A stretch of 64,000 nucleotides of DNA from Pacificimonas sp036351775 (GCA_036351775.1 JAZBPX010000064.1:62001-126000), one strand, 5' to 3'. Shown: positions 8,379 to 17,814, counted from the first letter of the stretch. Notes: generated by a model not told the origin, from the sequence alone. Translations and numbers: made by a program.

Positions 8379-9916
8379 CAGGCAGCCTCCTCCTCCGGGC
8401 GCTCCATGCGCGGGAACACCCCTTCCGGCTTCGGCAGTTTCGTGCCGGTCTTCAGCTTGTTGCCCAGCGCCGCAAAACTCCGCTCACCCTGCGGAATTTC
8501 GAGCAGGTCCAGCAGCTTCGCCGCGCCGTCCGGAATCGCGGGCTGCGCCAGGATCGCCAGCTGCCGCACGGCATCCGCCGTCCGGTACAGCACAGACCCC
8601 ATCGCCGCCGGATCGGTCTTCTTCAGCGCCCAGGGCTCGCGCCCGGCGAAATAGGCATTGGTCTCGCCCACCATCCGCCAGATCGCCTCCAGCGCCGTAT
8701 GGATCTGGTACGTCGCCATATGCCCCTGCACCTCGGACAGCAGGCCCGACAGCGCCATGTCGAGCGCCTTGTCGGCGTTCGTCGGGCTGGTCGGCTCCGG
8801 CACCAGGCCCTCGCAGCTCTTCGCGATCATCGACAGGCAGCGCTGCGCCAGATTGCCAAGGTCGTTCGCAAGGTCCGCATTGGCCCGCGTAACGATGGCG
8901 TCCTCGGAATAAGCCCCGTCCCCGCCGAACGGCACTTCGCGCAGCAGGAAATAGCGAAGCTGGTCGACGCCGTAGCGCGCCGCCAACGCCAGCGGATCGA
9001 CCACATGCCCGGACGATTTCGACATCTTCTTGCCGTCCCACAGCACGAAACCATGGCCGAACACCGCCTTCGGCAGCGCGATCCCCGCCGACATCAGGAA
9101 GGCGGGCCAGTAGACCGCATGAAACCGCACCACATCCTTGCCGATGATATGCACGTCGCACGGCCACCAGCCCTCGTGGCTCTCGTCCGGATAACCGACG
9201 CCCGTCAGGTAGTTCGACAGCGCGTCGAGCCACACATACATGACGTGTTTCTCATCGCCCGGCACCTTCACACCCCAGTCGAAGCTCGTTCGGCTGATCG
9301 ACAGGTCGCGAAGCCCGCCCTCGACGAAGCTCTTCATTTCGTTCCGGCGATGGCCGGGCTGAACAAAGTCCGGCTGCTCGTCATAGAGCGCCAGCAGCTT
9401 GTCCTGATAGGCGCTCAGGCGGAAGAAATAGCTTTCCTCGACGGTCCATTCGACCGGCGTGCCCTCGGGCGACAGCTTCTCGCCGTCCTCGCCCTTCACC
9501 AGTTCCTTTTCGTCGTAATAGGCCTCGTCGCGGACCGAGTACCAGCCCTCATACTTGCCGAGGTAAATGTCGCCATTCGCCTCCATCCGGCACCAGATAT
9601 CCTGCACCGCCGCATGATGGTCGGGCTCGGTCGTCCGGATATAGCGATCATATGAGATGTTAAGCTGCCGGTCCATCTCGACGAAATGGCTTGTCATTTC
9701 GGAAACATAGGCGCCGGGCTCTTCGCCCGCGTCCCGCGCCGCCTGCGCGATCTTCAGGCCATGCTCGTCCGCCCCGGTCAGGAAGAAGACGTCCTTCCCG
9801 TCCAGCCGGTGAAACCGCGCGATCGCATCCGTCGCGATCGCCTCATAGGCGTGGCCCATATGCGGCCGCCCGTTCGGATAGTTGATCGCGGTCGTGATGT
9901 AGAAACGCTTGGTCAT
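8378..9916 (-). CDS. metG: Methionyl-tRNA synthetase
   Basis: Class I aminoacyl-tRNA synthetase that charges tRNA-Met. The 512-residue protein starts MTKRFYITTAINYPNG with the HIGH-equivalent HMGH at 19-22 and KMSKS at 297-301. It is the short form: the four-cysteine zinc knuckle in the connective peptide and the C-terminal tRNA-binding domain of E. coli MetG (677 aa) are absent. The start at 9916 places the catalytic motif correctly; upstream in-frame codons are non-homologous read-through into holB. It follows holB by 10 nt in the tmk-holB-metG-tatD series. Confidence 0.97.
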   Translation of the reverse strand: MTKRFYITTAINYPNGRPHMGHAYEAIATDAIARFHRLDGKDVFFLTGADEHGLKIAQAARDAGEEPGAYVSEMTSHFVEMDRQLNISYDRYIRTTEPDHHAAVQDIWCRMEANGDIYLGKYEGWYSVRDEAYYDEKELVKGEDGEKLSPEGTPVEWTVEESYFFRLSAYQDKLLALYDEQPDFVQPGHRRNEMKSFVEGGLRDLSISRTSFDWGVKVPGDEKHVMYVWLDALSNYLTGVGYPDESHEGWWPCDVHIIGKDVVRFHAVYWPAFLMSAGIALPKAVFGHGFVLWDGKKMSKSSGHVVDPLALAARYGVDQLRYFLLREVPFGGDGAYSEDAIVTRANADLANDLGNLAQRCLSMIAKSCEGLVPEPTSPTNADKALDMALSGLLSEVQGHMATYQIHTALEAIWRMVGETNAYFAGREPWALKKTDPAAMGSVLYRTADAVRQLAILAQPAIPDGAAKLLDLLEIPQGERSFAALGNKLKTGTKLPKPEGVFPRMERPEEEAA

Positions 9917-9926
9917 ACGGCCTTCG

Positions 9927-10862
9927 TTAAAGACGCGCGCGGCTGACGAGCCGGGCAAGCTGATAGGCGGTGGCGGTCGGATCGAGAGCCCGTGCCGGCG
10001 CCGACCCGGCAAGGTCACGCGCTTCTTCCCACAGGGCGATGGCCCCTTCAAGTCCGTCCGGCGGCCCGCGCTTTGCCGCATCGGCCAGGATCGACGGCAC
10101 CAGCTCCAGGAACGCCTCGTAGCGTTCATGCGCGCCCTTCTGCCCGAGCTTTGCGGACAGGGAGCCGGCAAGCTGCGCCGCGCCCTGCCCCTTTGCCACG
10201 CGCATCGCGTTGATCGAGAGCATCATGTCGGGAACCTCGAGGCCGTGATAGCGCAGGGCGCGCCCCGGCGACCCACGCGCGGCCCTCAAGAGTTCAGGTT
10301 CGACTGGCTCGTCCAGATGCCGCGCCAGCACGGCCGCCACATCGTCATCGGACAGCGCCTTGAACGCCAGCGCGCGGCACCGGCTGCGGATCGTCGGCAG
10401 CAGCTTGCCCGGATTGTGGCAGACGAGGAAAAAAATCGTTTTCCTGGGCGGTTCTTCCAGGTTCTTCAGAAGCGCATTCGCCGCGTTCCGGTTCATCTCG
10501 CAGGCGCTGTCTACAAGAATGACACGCCAGTCCGACAGGGAAGCGTGGCTGGAAAGAACCTTCACGGCCTTGCGCGTGTCATCGACGATGATTTCAGTTC
10601 GCAGCTTCCCTGTTTTTTCGTTGATGGTCTTTACCAAGGTGCGAAGGTCGGGATGCGCGTCGGAATCGACCTTGGCCGACGCTTCCGAACCGTCTGCACC
10701 CGCAAAATCTTGCGAACCGCTCAGCACCATCTTCGCCGCCGCCGTTGCAAAGGTGCGCTTGCCGATCCCCGTCGGTCCGGTCAGCAGCCAGGCGTGGTGC
10801 GGCGTTCCCGAGCGCCACGCCGCCTCGAACGCTGCCCGCTGTTCCTGATGACCGACCAGCAC
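9927..10862 (-). CDS. holB: DNA polymerase III delta' subunit
   Basis: Clamp-loader subunit that helps place the sliding clamp on DNA. The 311-residue AAA+ protein has a P-loop GPTGIGKRT, the segment DSACEMNRNAANALLKNLEEPP typical of delta'/gamma subunits (in part), and the RSRC sensor region after LLPT. The zinc-binding cysteine cluster of E. coli HolB is not visible between the P-loop and the DNA-contact region. A GTG at 10862, 7 nt after the tmk stop, is the most likely start because homology begins there (LVGHQEQR). The tmk-holB-metG-tatD order is common. Confidence 0.9.
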   Translation of the reverse strand: MLVGHQEQRAAFEAAWRSGTPHHAWLLTGPTGIGKRTFATAAAKMVLSGSQDFAGADGSEASAKVDSDAHPDLRTLVKTINEKTGKLRTEIIVDDTRKAVKVLSSHASLSDWRVILVDSACEMNRNAANALLKNLEEPPRKTIFFLVCHNPGKLLPTIRSRCRALAFKALSDDDVAAVLARHLDEPVEPELLRAARGSPGRALRYHGLEVPDMMLSINAMRVAKGQGAAQLAGSLSAKLGQKGAHERYEAFLELVPSILADAAKRGPPDGLEGAIALWEEARDLAGSAPARALDPTATAYQLARLVSRARL

Positions 10863-10869
10863 GGCGCGT

Positions 10870-11547
10870 TCAGCCCGGCAGCAGCGCGTCGATTGCCGCC
10901 ATGCACGCTGTGTGCACCGCGTCCTCGTCAGCGCTGGCGTCCACGACGACGATCCGCTCGTCCACCTCGGCGATGTCGCGAAAACCGGCACGGACCTCTT
11001 CGTGAAAGGCGAGGCCCTCTTCCTCGAACCGGGTTTCATCGCCGCCGCGCGCCGTGGTCCGCGACAGTCCGACCTCCGGCTCCACATCCAGCAGTAACGT
11101 CAGGTCGGGCCACAGCCCCTCCGTCGCAATGTAATGCAGCGCGATCAGCTCATCGGAGGCCAGCCCCCGCCCCGCGCCCTGATAGGCCAGCGTCGAGTGG
11201 GCATAGCGGTCGGAGATCACCCAGACCCCCTCTTCCAGCGCAGGCCGGATCAGGCGCTCGACATGATCGGCCCGCGCGGCGTTCATCAGCAGCGCCTCGG
11301 CGCGGCCGCCCCAGCGGTCCGCCTTCCCGCCAACCAGCAGAGCCCGGATCGCCTCCGCGCCGTCCGTGCCGCCCGGTTCGCGCGTTGTCTTCACGCTCAG
11401 CCCCCGCGCCGACAGCGCCGCCGCCAGCCTTTTCACCTGCGTACTCTTCCCGCTGCCTTCACCGCCCTCGAAGGAAATGAACCGCCCGCGCGGAAACGCT
11501 TCCTCGGTCAGCCGGTCGGCAATTTCATCTGCGTCATCTTCTGTCAT
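10870..11547 (-). CDS. tmk: Thymidylate kinase
   Basis: Phosphorylates dTMP to dTDP for DNA synthesis. The 225-residue protein has the P-loop FEGGEGSGKST (26-36), the DRYAHST motif (113-119) that binds the nucleotide, and a LID region near TTARGGDETRFE. About 20 acidic residues precede the P-loop strand, a little longer than E. coli Tmk (213 aa); a later start cannot be excluded, but the ATG at 11547 lies 4 nt from the dacC stop, which fits an operon junction. Confidence 0.96.
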   Translation of the reverse strand: MTEDDADEIADRLTEEAFPRGRFISFEGGEGSGKSTQVKRLAAALSARGLSVKTTREPGGTDGAEAIRALLVGGKADRWGGRAEALLMNAARADHVERLIRPALEEGVWVISDRYAHSTLAYQGAGRGLASDELIALHYIATEGLWPDLTLLLDVEPEVGLSRTTARGGDETRFEEEGLAFHEEVRAGFRDIAEVDERIVVVDASADEDAVHTACMAAIDALLPG

Positions 11548-11551
11548 GACC

Positions 11552-12721
11552 TCAGGAAAACAGCGCCATCAGGTTCGACCAGGCGCGCCCGAAAAAGCCG
11601 GCTTCCTCGACCGCTTCGGCCGCAACCACCGGAACGCTCTGTTCAGGCAGGCCGCCCGCCTTCACGATCAGGCGCCCAACTTCCTGGCCCGCGGCCAGCG
11701 GTGCGGGCAGCGGGCTTTCATAGACGATCCGCGCCTCCACGCCGGACGTGATGGCCGCCGGAATGGTCAGCGTGGCCCCATCGGCAACGGTCAGCGGCAC
11801 GTCGTCCGCGCTGCCGCCTGCAACCGGGGCGCGCCCGACCACGACGCCCGGCTGCATCTGCACGCCCTCGAACGCATTGAAGCCCCACTCCATGAACCGC
11901 ACCGATTCGTCGGTCCGGTCGCTCTGCGACTGCAGGCCCGACACCACCATGACCAGACGGCGGCCGTTCCGTTCTGCGGCGCCGGTAAAGCCGTAACCCG
12001 CCGCCTCCGTATGCCCGGTTTTCAGGCCATCGGCGCCCTGCACCCGGCCAAGGATCGGATTCCGGTTCGCCTGCGTGATCGGCTGGCCCGACATCGTCTC
12101 GCCATAGGTGAACTCGTCGAGTGTGTAGAAGCGTTCGTACAGCTCCGGATGGTTCAGGATCGTCGCCTCGGCGATCTTGCCGAGGTCGCGCGCCGTCACA
12201 TATTCATTTTCGTCCGGCCAGCCATTGGCCGTCGTGAAGTTCGACCCGGTCAGACCGATCTCCCGGCCCATCGAATTCATTGCGTCGGCAAAGGCGGGCA
12301 CCGTTCCGGCGATACACTCCGCCAACACCACCGAAGCGTCATTCCCGGAAGCTGTGACGACCCCGTCCAGAAGCTCCTCGACTGTCGGCTCTGCATTCAC
12401 CTTCAGGAACATGGTCGAGCCCTGGTTCGACCATTGCCGCCAGGTTTCGGGGCGCACCAGGCAGGTCTTGTCCAGGTCCAGCCGGCCCTTGTCGATCAGG
12501 TCGAAGGCGACCAGCGTCGTCATCATCTTGGTCATCGACGCCGGGGGAATCGGCTCGTCGGCCCCTTCCTCGAACAGCACGAGGCCCGCCGTCAGGTCTT
12601 TCATATAGGCAAAGGGCGCGCGCGGATCGTAGCTCTGTGCGCCAAGCGGCGCGGCCAGCGCGGCGGCGGCCAGCAGGGCGGTGGGCAGGGCAGCGGCTTT
12701 TGCGAAACGGCGAGCGGTCAT
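11552..12721 (-). CDS. dacC: D-alanyl-D-alanine carboxypeptidase (PBP5/6 type)
   Basis: Periplasmic low-molecular-weight penicillin-binding protein that trims the terminal D-Ala from peptidoglycan pentapeptides. The 389-residue protein has a signal peptide (cleavage near ALAAPLGAQS), the catalytic tetrad SMTK (62-65), SGN (125-127) and KTG (234-236), then the small beta domain and a C-terminal amphipathic helix (FFGRAWSNLMALFS) that tethers it to the membrane. It lies between rlpA and tmk with a 36-nt gap upstream. The symbol could equally be dacA; the family assignment is firm. Confidence 0.95.
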   Translation of the reverse strand: MTARRFAKAAALPTALLAAAALAAPLGAQSYDPRAPFAYMKDLTAGLVLFEEGADEPIPPASMTKMMTTLVAFDLIDKGRLDLDKTCLVRPETWRQWSNQGSTMFLKVNAEPTVEELLDGVVTASGNDASVVLAECIAGTVPAFADAMNSMGREIGLTGSNFTTANGWPDENEYVTARDLGKIAEATILNHPELYERFYTLDEFTYGETMSGQPITQANRNPILGRVQGADGLKTGHTEAAGYGFTGAAERNGRRLVMVVSGLQSQSDRTDESVRFMEWGFNAFEGVQMQPGVVVGRAPVAGGSADDVPLTVADGATLTIPAAITSGVEARIVYESPLPAPLAAGQEVGRLIVKAGGLPEQSVPVVAAEAVEEAGFFGRAWSNLMALFS

Positions 12722-12757
12722 GAATGTCCCTTACTGATACTCTGATGTTGCCGGTGA

Positions 12758-13498
12758 CTAACTGGCAGGGGCGGCGATGATGCGAGCCTCTCGATAGCCG
12801 CCGCGCCGCACTCTCGCCAGCACCGTTTCGGCCTCCTCGTCATCCGCAAACGGACCAAGCCTTACGCGGATCAATCCATTGCCCGCGTCCTGCAGCACCG
12901 CCCGACCGTAATCCGCCAGCGCACCGGCCAGCGCCCGCGCCCGGCCACGGTCCGACAGCGCCGCCACCTGGATGTAGACCGGGCCGCTTACAACAGTCGC
13001 AGGGGTTGGCGGTGGCGGCCGTTCGGCGGGCTCCCAGCCTTCCGGATAGATCCGCGTCACCCGCACCCGCGCCACGCCCGCTGCTTCCATCCCGATCAGC
13101 TGCGCGGCGCGGCGCGACAGGTCGATGACGCGGTTGTGCGCGAAGGGACCGCGGTCGTTGACCCGCACCTCGATCTCCCGCCCGTTATCGAGGTTCTCGA
13201 CCCGCACCCAGCTCGGCAGCGGCAGCGTGCGGTGCGCGGCGGTCAGCGCATTCTGGTCGAACCGCTCGCCGTTCGCCGTCGGCTTTCCGTGAAAATTCGG
13301 GCCGTACCAGGATGCCGTGCCAGTCTCGCGGTAATCGCGGTCATCTTCGGGATAATACCATTTCCCGCGGATCTTGTAGGGATTGCCGATCTTCACCGGT
13401 CCGCTCGCGGTCCCCAGCCCCGCCTCGCGGTAGGCCTCACCGCCGCCGCAAGCGGACAGCAGCAGCGCCGCCGCCAGAATACCGAGCCTTCCCCCCAT
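12758..13498 (-). CDS. rlpA: Septal ring lytic transglycosylase RlpA family lipoprotein
   Basis: Outer-membrane lipoprotein that cleaves denuded glycan strands at the division site. The 246-residue protein has a lipobox LLSAC with C17, a double-psi beta-barrel domain (about 58-150) with TASWYGPNFHGKPTANGE and the conserved VRVNDRGPF (111-119), a proline linker and a C-terminal SPOR domain (about 172-243) that binds denuded glycans. It lies 7 nt after mltB and upstream of dacC, a compact wall-remodelling set. Confidence 0.95.
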   Translation of the reverse strand: MGGRLGILAAALLLSACGGGEAYREAGLGTASGPVKIGNPYKIRGKWYYPEDDRDYRETGTASWYGPNFHGKPTANGERFDQNALTAAHRTLPLPSWVRVENLDNGREIEVRVNDRGPFAHNRVIDLSRRAAQLIGMEAAGVARVRVTRIYPEGWEPAERPPPPTPATVVSGPVYIQVAALSDRGRARALAGALADYGRAVLQDAGNGLIRVRLGPFADDEEAETVLARVRRGGYREARIIAAPAS

Positions 13499-13505
13499 CC
13501 GGCGC

Positions 13506-14699
13506 CTACTCCGTCCGCGCCGCGATCTCGTCGGCCAGCATCCCGACCGACAGAGCGTAGAAATTCGAGCAGTTATACCCCAGCAGCGCCCGGTAATTCT
13601 GGAACGTCAGGTGCGCCCCGGTCCCCTCGCCGTCCACTTCGAGAAGGGTCGCCATGACGTCACCATCCGGCAGCGCCGCGCCCTCCACCGCTTCGAAGCC
13701 CATCGCCCGCCATGCCGAGACCGGCAGCCAGCGGCTGTGCTTTTCCATCGGGCGGATACATTCGGTCGGCCGCTCCGGGTTCGCCACGCTGGACCGGTCA
13801 AAGCCCTCCGGTACGCTCACAGCGATCGCCCAAGGCTCGCCCGCGACCCAGCCATGCGCCTTCAGGTAATTGGCGATCGACCCGATCGTATCGGTTTCCG
13901 AGCCCCAGATATTCGGCCGCCCGTCGCCGTCCCGGTCCACCGCATGGTTCAGATAACTTGTCGGCAGGAACTGCGAATTGCCCATCGCGCCCGCCCAGCT
14001 GCCGGTCATCCGTTCGCGCGTCGTCAGCCCGTCGTCGATCATCTTCAGCGCCGCGATCAGCTCGCGCGTGAACAGCCCCTCGCGCCGCCCGTCAAAGGCC
14101 AGGCTCGCCAGCGCGCGCACCACGTCGAAATCGCCCGTCACCGCGCCGTAAGCCGTCTCCATGCCCCAGATGCCCAACACGATCTCGCCCGGCACGCCGT
14201 AATCCGCCTCCGCCGCCGCCAGCGCGGGCTCCACCTGCGGATACAGCCGCAAACCGCCCTCGATGCGCGCAGGCGTCAGCCGCCGTTCCAGGTAGTCAGC
14301 GAACAGCGCCCGGCCCGGGCCCACATCGGGCTGCCGCCGGTCCAGCTGGATCGCGCGCTGGTTGATCGTCAGGCCCGACAGCTCCCGCGCAGCGGTGTCC
14401 GCACTCACGCCCGCCGCTACAGCCTTCGCCCGCGCCTGAGCCAGCCAGTCCTGGAACGCTGCCTCCGCATTCGCCTGCGCGGCCCGCTCTGGATCGACCC
14501 GCGGCGCGGGTTCCGGCTCAGGCACCACGGCGGGCGTCGGCGGTTCCGCCGTCAGCCCCGCTGCCAACCCGGTTTCCGGGGCCGCCTCAGCCTCCGGAGA
14601 GACCGCCTGCCCGGCAGGCTCCACCCCCTCCGCGCACGCCGCGCTGAAAACAGGAAGCACGATCAACGCCGAGGCGAAAGAAATACGCATGAACATCAT
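13506..14699 (-). CDS. Lytic murein transglycosylase, MltB/SLT family 3
   Basis: Cleaves peptidoglycan glycan strands to anhydromuropeptides. The 397-residue protein has an N-terminal export signal (ending near VFSAAC, a poor lipobox), a Pro/Glu-rich spacer (about 35-70), and the MltB catalytic fold with the glutamate in GIWGMETAYG (E181) and the conserved GAMGNSQFLPTSYLNHAVDRDGDGRPNIW region in the middle. The C-terminal part resembles a degraded wall-binding segment (YRALLGYNCSNFYALSVGMLADEI). Three ATGs cluster at 14699, 14696 and 14690; AGGTG just upstream supports the first two. It heads the minus-strand series and is divergent from tRNA-Ser. Confidence 0.92.
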   Translation of the reverse strand: MMFMRISFASALIVLPVFSAACAEGVEPAGQAVSPEAEAAPETGLAAGLTAEPPTPAVVPEPEPAPRVDPERAAQANAEAAFQDWLAQARAKAVAAGVSADTAARELSGLTINQRAIQLDRRQPDVGPGRALFADYLERRLTPARIEGGLRLYPQVEPALAAAEADYGVPGEIVLGIWGMETAYGAVTGDFDVVRALASLAFDGRREGLFTRELIAALKMIDDGLTTRERMTGSWAGAMGNSQFLPTSYLNHAVDRDGDGRPNIWGSETDTIGSIANYLKAHGWVAGEPWAIAVSVPEGFDRSSVANPERPTECIRPMEKHSRWLPVSAWRAMGFEAVEGAALPDGDVMATLLEVDGEGTGAHLTFQNYRALLGYNCSNFYALSVGMLADEIAARTE

Positions 14700-14796
14700 G
14701 ACACCTACAATTGCCGTTTTGCGGTCAACGAACAAGGCCGCTAAGGGCTGCGCGCGTTCGCCGCTTCGCGAACAATTTCCTGTTAGGGACCCCAGC

Positions 14797-14886
14797 GGGC
14801 AGGTGGCAGAGCGGTTGAATGCAACGGTCTTGAAAACCGTCAAGGGTGCAAGCCCTTCGTGGGTTCGAATCCCACCCTGCCCGCCA
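14797..14886 (+). tRNA. tRNA-Ser (anticodon UGA)
   Basis: A 90-nt class II tRNA with a long variable arm. The acceptor stem GGGCAGG (14797-14803) pairs with CCTGCCC (14876-14882); G73 and an encoded CCA follow (14883-14886). The D-arm contains AGCGGTTGAA, the anticodon stem is ACGGT/ACCGT with loop CTTGAAA (anticodon TGA at 14831-14833), and the T-loop is GGTTCGAATC. It reads UCA and other UCN codons. It stands alone between mltB and the cation exchanger. Confidence 0.97.
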
Positions 14887-14956
14887 CGACAAGCCCCTGC
14901 CAACCGGAACAAGCGCGCCCCCCGCGCGTCGGAGATGAAATGTTGACCTCGCCACA

Positions 14957-15889
14957 ATGCTGACCGCTATCCTCCTCACCATCGCCGGCCTCGTCATTCT
15001 GTTCGTGGGCGGCGAAGTGCTTGTGCGCGGCGCGGTCGCGCTCGCCCGCAATTTCGGCGTCAGCGCGCTGTTCGTCGGCATCGTCGTCGTCGGCTTCGGC
15101 ACCTCCGCGCCCGAACTCGTCGCCAGTATCGAGGCCGTGCGCCTCGGCGTGCCCGGTATCGCCTGGGGCAACATCATCGGCTCCAACATCGCCAATACGC
15201 TGCTGATTCTCGGCGCGACCGCGCTCGTCTACCCGATCCCGGTCGAACGCAAGACCCTCAAGCAGGACGGCGGCATCATGATGGCCGCGACCGTCTTCTT
15301 TGCCGGGCTCGTCACCTTCTTCACGCTCGGCGCAGTGATGGGCGTCATCCTCGTCATGGCCCTCCTCGCCTACATCTGGCACGCCTATCACGACAGCAAG
15401 GTGCTCGGCATCACCGACGATGCGGTCGAGGAGATCACCGACCCGCTCTGGCGCTCGGCGCTCCTTACCGTTGTCGGCATCGCCGCGCTCATGCTCGGCG
15501 GCAACCTCCTCGTCACCGGGGCCAGCGAGCTTGCGGCAGGGTTCGGGCTCAGCGAGACGGTCATCGGCCTCACCGTTGTTGCCATCGGCACCTCCTCGCC
15601 GGAGCTCGCAGCCTCCGTCATGGCCGCCATCCGCCGCGCACCGGGCGTCGCGCTCGGCAATGTCATCGGCTCGAACCTCTACAACCTCCTTGGCATCGGC
15701 GGCGTCACGGCGATCCTTGCGCCGGGCAGTTTCCCGGACATCATGATCGGCATGGATCTCGCGCTGCTCATCGGTTCCGCCGTCCTCGCCGCCCTGATCG
15801 CGCTGGTGCAGAAGAGCATTCCCCGCACCGAAGGGGCCGTGCTGTTCGCCGCCTATATCGGCTATGTCGCCTATATCCTGATCCGCTAG
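14957..15889 (+). CDS. Calcium/sodium antiporter (YrbG/CaxA family)
   Basis: Inner-membrane Ca2+/Na+ exchanger of the CaCA superfamily. The 310-residue protein has about ten hydrophobic spans and the two inverted alpha-repeats with ion-binding motifs GFGTSAPEL (46-54) with GNIIGSN (71-77), and AIGTSSPEL (209-217) with GNVIGSN (234-240). The repeats face opposite sides of the membrane, as expected. An acidic cytoplasmic loop (about 148-163) separates the halves. The Shine-Dalgarno is weak. E. coli YrbG has a similar length (325 aa). Confidence 0.94.
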   Translation: MLTAILLTIAGLVILFVGGEVLVRGAVALARNFGVSALFVGIVVVGFGTSAPELVASIEAVRLGVPGIAWGNIIGSNIANTLLILGATALVYPIPVERKTLKQDGGIMMAATVFFAGLVTFFTLGAVMGVILVMALLAYIWHAYHDSKVLGITDDAVEEITDPLWRSALLTVVGIAALMLGGNLLVTGASELAAGFGLSETVIGLTVVAIGTSSPELAASVMAAIRRAPGVALGNVIGSNLYNLLGIGGVTAILAPGSFPDIMIGMDLALLIGSAVLAALIALVQKSIPRTEGAVLFAAYIGYVAYILIR

Positions 15890-15997
15890 GCACCGCCCCG
15901 GCCGTGCCGGTATCGCGCCGCCCCTCTCACTAGCGCCTGTCGCCACGCCGCCCCCATCCGCTAGGCTGGCGGAAACACCGATCCTGGGGAGGTTTCG

Positions 15998-17593
15998 ATG
16001 ACACAGTTCAGCTTTGGTGCCATCGCGGCGCGCATGGGCGCCCATGTCCACGGCGCGGCGCCCGCCATCCAGTTTGGCGATCACACGACCGACTGGGCCA
16101 CCTTCGACAAACGCACTGACGCGCTCGCCGCCGCCTTTGCGCAGGCCGGTGTCGATCCGGGCGCAAAGGTCGCGCACCTGATGCGCAACAAGCCCGCGTA
16201 TCTCGAAACCAGCTGGGCGGCGTTCAAGGCGCGCCTGGTCCACGTCAACGTCAACTACCGCTATACGGGCGAGGAGCTGCTCTACATCCTCGGCAATTCC
16301 GATGCCGAAGTGATCGTTTACGACGAGGAATTCGCCGAAACGATGGTCCAGCTGCGCGGCAAGCTTCCCGCCGCCAAACTCTTCCTCCAGATCGGCGGCA
16401 CCCCGCCCGAATTCGCCGGCGACTACGAGGCGGCAGCTAGCGCCGATATTTCGCTCAACCGGAACGACCATCAGTCCGATGACATGCTGTTCATCTACAC
16501 CGGCGGTACGACCGGCTATCCGAAGGGCGTGATGTGGGACCAGGGCGATCTCTGGTCGCTGCTTGGCGGCGGCGCGCTTCTGCCCGGCGGCGATCCCTGC
16601 CCGGACATGGACGCGCTGATGGCGCAGGTCAGAATGCTTCAGGACAATGATCTGACGCGCAAAGTCCTTGTCCTGCCGCCGCTTATGCACGGTACCGGAT
16701 ATCTCATGGCAATCTACGCGCTCGCGCTTGGCGGCACGATCATGATGTGCACCTCGCCCGGCTATGACTGTCCGGAGGCGCTCGAGATGATCGAGACCTA
16801 CAAGCCGACCTGGACCGTCATTGTCGGCGACGCCTTCGCCCGCCCGCTCCTCAAACAACTCGACGAACAGGGCGGCGACATTACCTCGCTGCAGATCATG
16901 ATTTCGTCCGGTACCATGTGGTCGCCGGAGGTGAAGCAGGGCCTTCTGCGCCACAATCCGAACATCATGCTCTTGGATGCGCTCGGCTCATCGGAAAGCC
17001 TCGGCATGGGCCTGTCCGCCACCACGGCGGAAAATGCTGGGAGCCCGACGAAGTTCGAGCATGACGAGAACACCATCGTCGTCGATGACGACCTGAAACC
17101 GATCGAGCCGGGCGACGAACGCATTGGCCGCATCGCGCGCGGCGGCCTCATTCCCCGCGGCTATTACAAGGATCCGGAAAAAAGCGCGGCGACCTTCCTC
17201 GAAATCGGCGGCAAGCGCTACACCCTCGCCGGCGATGCGGCACGCGTCGAACCCGACGGCACCTTCACCCTCCTCGGCCGCGGCAACCAGTGCATCAACA
17301 CCGGCGGCGAGAAGGTCTTCCCGGAGGAGGTGGAGGAGACACTGAAAACCCACAGCGCCGTGGAGGACGCCCTCGTCTTCGGCATCCCCGACGAACAATG
17401 GGGCAACGCCGTCTCCGCCGTGGTCGAAACCTCCTCCGACGCCAGCCCCGACGACATCACCGCCCACGTCAAATCCCACCTCGCCGCCTACAAGGTCCCC
17501 AAGCGCATCGTGGTGGTCAAATCCGTCCCCCGCGCCCCCAACGGCAAGGCCGACTATAAAACAGCCCGAGAGATGTTCGAAGCGGCGGGGTGA
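15998..17593 (+). CDS. Acyl-CoA synthetase (AMP-dependent, ANL superfamily)
   Basis: Activates a carboxylic acid to its acyl-CoA through an acyl-AMP intermediate. The 531-residue protein has the P-loop YTGGTTGYPKG (167-177), a DALGSSE acyl-binding motif, the hinge region LLGRGNQCINTGGEKVFPEEVE and the catalytic lysine in APNGKADYK (K517). GGGGAGG lies 6 nt before the ATG. The substrate is not predictable; it resembles medium/long-chain FadD-like enzymes more than acetyl-CoA synthetases. It stands alone, 108 nt after the exchanger gene and followed by a long repeat-bearing gap. Confidence 0.92.
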   Translation: MTQFSFGAIAARMGAHVHGAAPAIQFGDHTTDWATFDKRTDALAAAFAQAGVDPGAKVAHLMRNKPAYLETSWAAFKARLVHVNVNYRYTGEELLYILGNSDAEVIVYDEEFAETMVQLRGKLPAAKLFLQIGGTPPEFAGDYEAAASADISLNRNDHQSDDMLFIYTGGTTGYPKGVMWDQGDLWSLLGGGALLPGGDPCPDMDALMAQVRMLQDNDLTRKVLVLPPLMHGTGYLMAIYALALGGTIMMCTSPGYDCPEALEMIETYKPTWTVIVGDAFARPLLKQLDEQGGDITSLQIMISSGTMWSPEVKQGLLRHNPNIMLLDALGSSESLGMGLSATTAENAGSPTKFEHDENTIVVDDDLKPIEPGDERIGRIARGGLIPRGYYKDPEKSAATFLEIGGKRYTLAGDAARVEPDGTFTLLGRGNQCINTGGEKVFPEEVEETLKTHSAVEDALVFGIPDEQWGNAVSAVVETSSDASPDDITAHVKSHLAAYKVPKRIVVVKSVPRAPNGKADYKTAREMFEAAG

Positions 17594-17710
17594 AGCGGGA
17601 CAAAACCCACCCCACTGAAAAAAAATGGAGATGGCGGTGTTATCCTGACGACTGTCAGGACCCACGCCGTAACCACCGCGCAAAGCACCACGACACCAGC
17701 AGGCACCACC
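17594..17710. other. Start of repeat-rich intergenic region, with a small hairpin
   Basis: No gene. A perfect 7-bp hairpin TCCTGAC-GACT-GTCAGGA occupies 17643-17660, about 50 nt after the acyl-CoA synthetase stop. It lacks a T-run on the plus strand and may still mark the transcript 3' end. The rest of this 591-nt gap is taken by three repeat pairs. Confidence 0.45.
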
Positions 17711-17814
17711 CGTCATCCTGAACTTGTTTCAGGATCCAGTTCCCAATCCTCTGTCTGAAAACCCGCCCCAGCGCCGCACCCGGCACTGGACCCTGAAACA
17801 AGTTCAGGGTTACG
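17711..17814. repeat. Inverted repeat pair, family GTCATCCTGAAC
   Basis: The left arm (17711-17739, CGTCATCCTGAACTTGTTTC onward) is matched by an imperfect inverted arm (17786-17814). The core AACTTGTTT forms a CCTGAAC/GTTTCAGG-type hairpin. This is a different sequence family from its two neighbours but uses the same GTCATCC boundary and the same doublet design, with a unique spacer of 46 nt. Confidence 0.82.

Noticed and set aside
9917..10171. Upstream extension of metG
   Set aside because: The added residues are basic read-through of holB sequence, and the MetRS fold begins at MTKRFYITTA.
14700..14957. Extension of the lytic transglycosylase frame through the tRNA-Ser gene
   Set aside because: It would place a tRNA antisense inside the coding region and bury the export signal.
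14840..16954. 704-codon open frame antisense to the cation exchanger and acyl-CoA synthetase
   Set aside because: Low-complexity Asp/Glu/Arg/Gly composition and no domain; both sense genes are well supported and the frame also runs through the tRNA.
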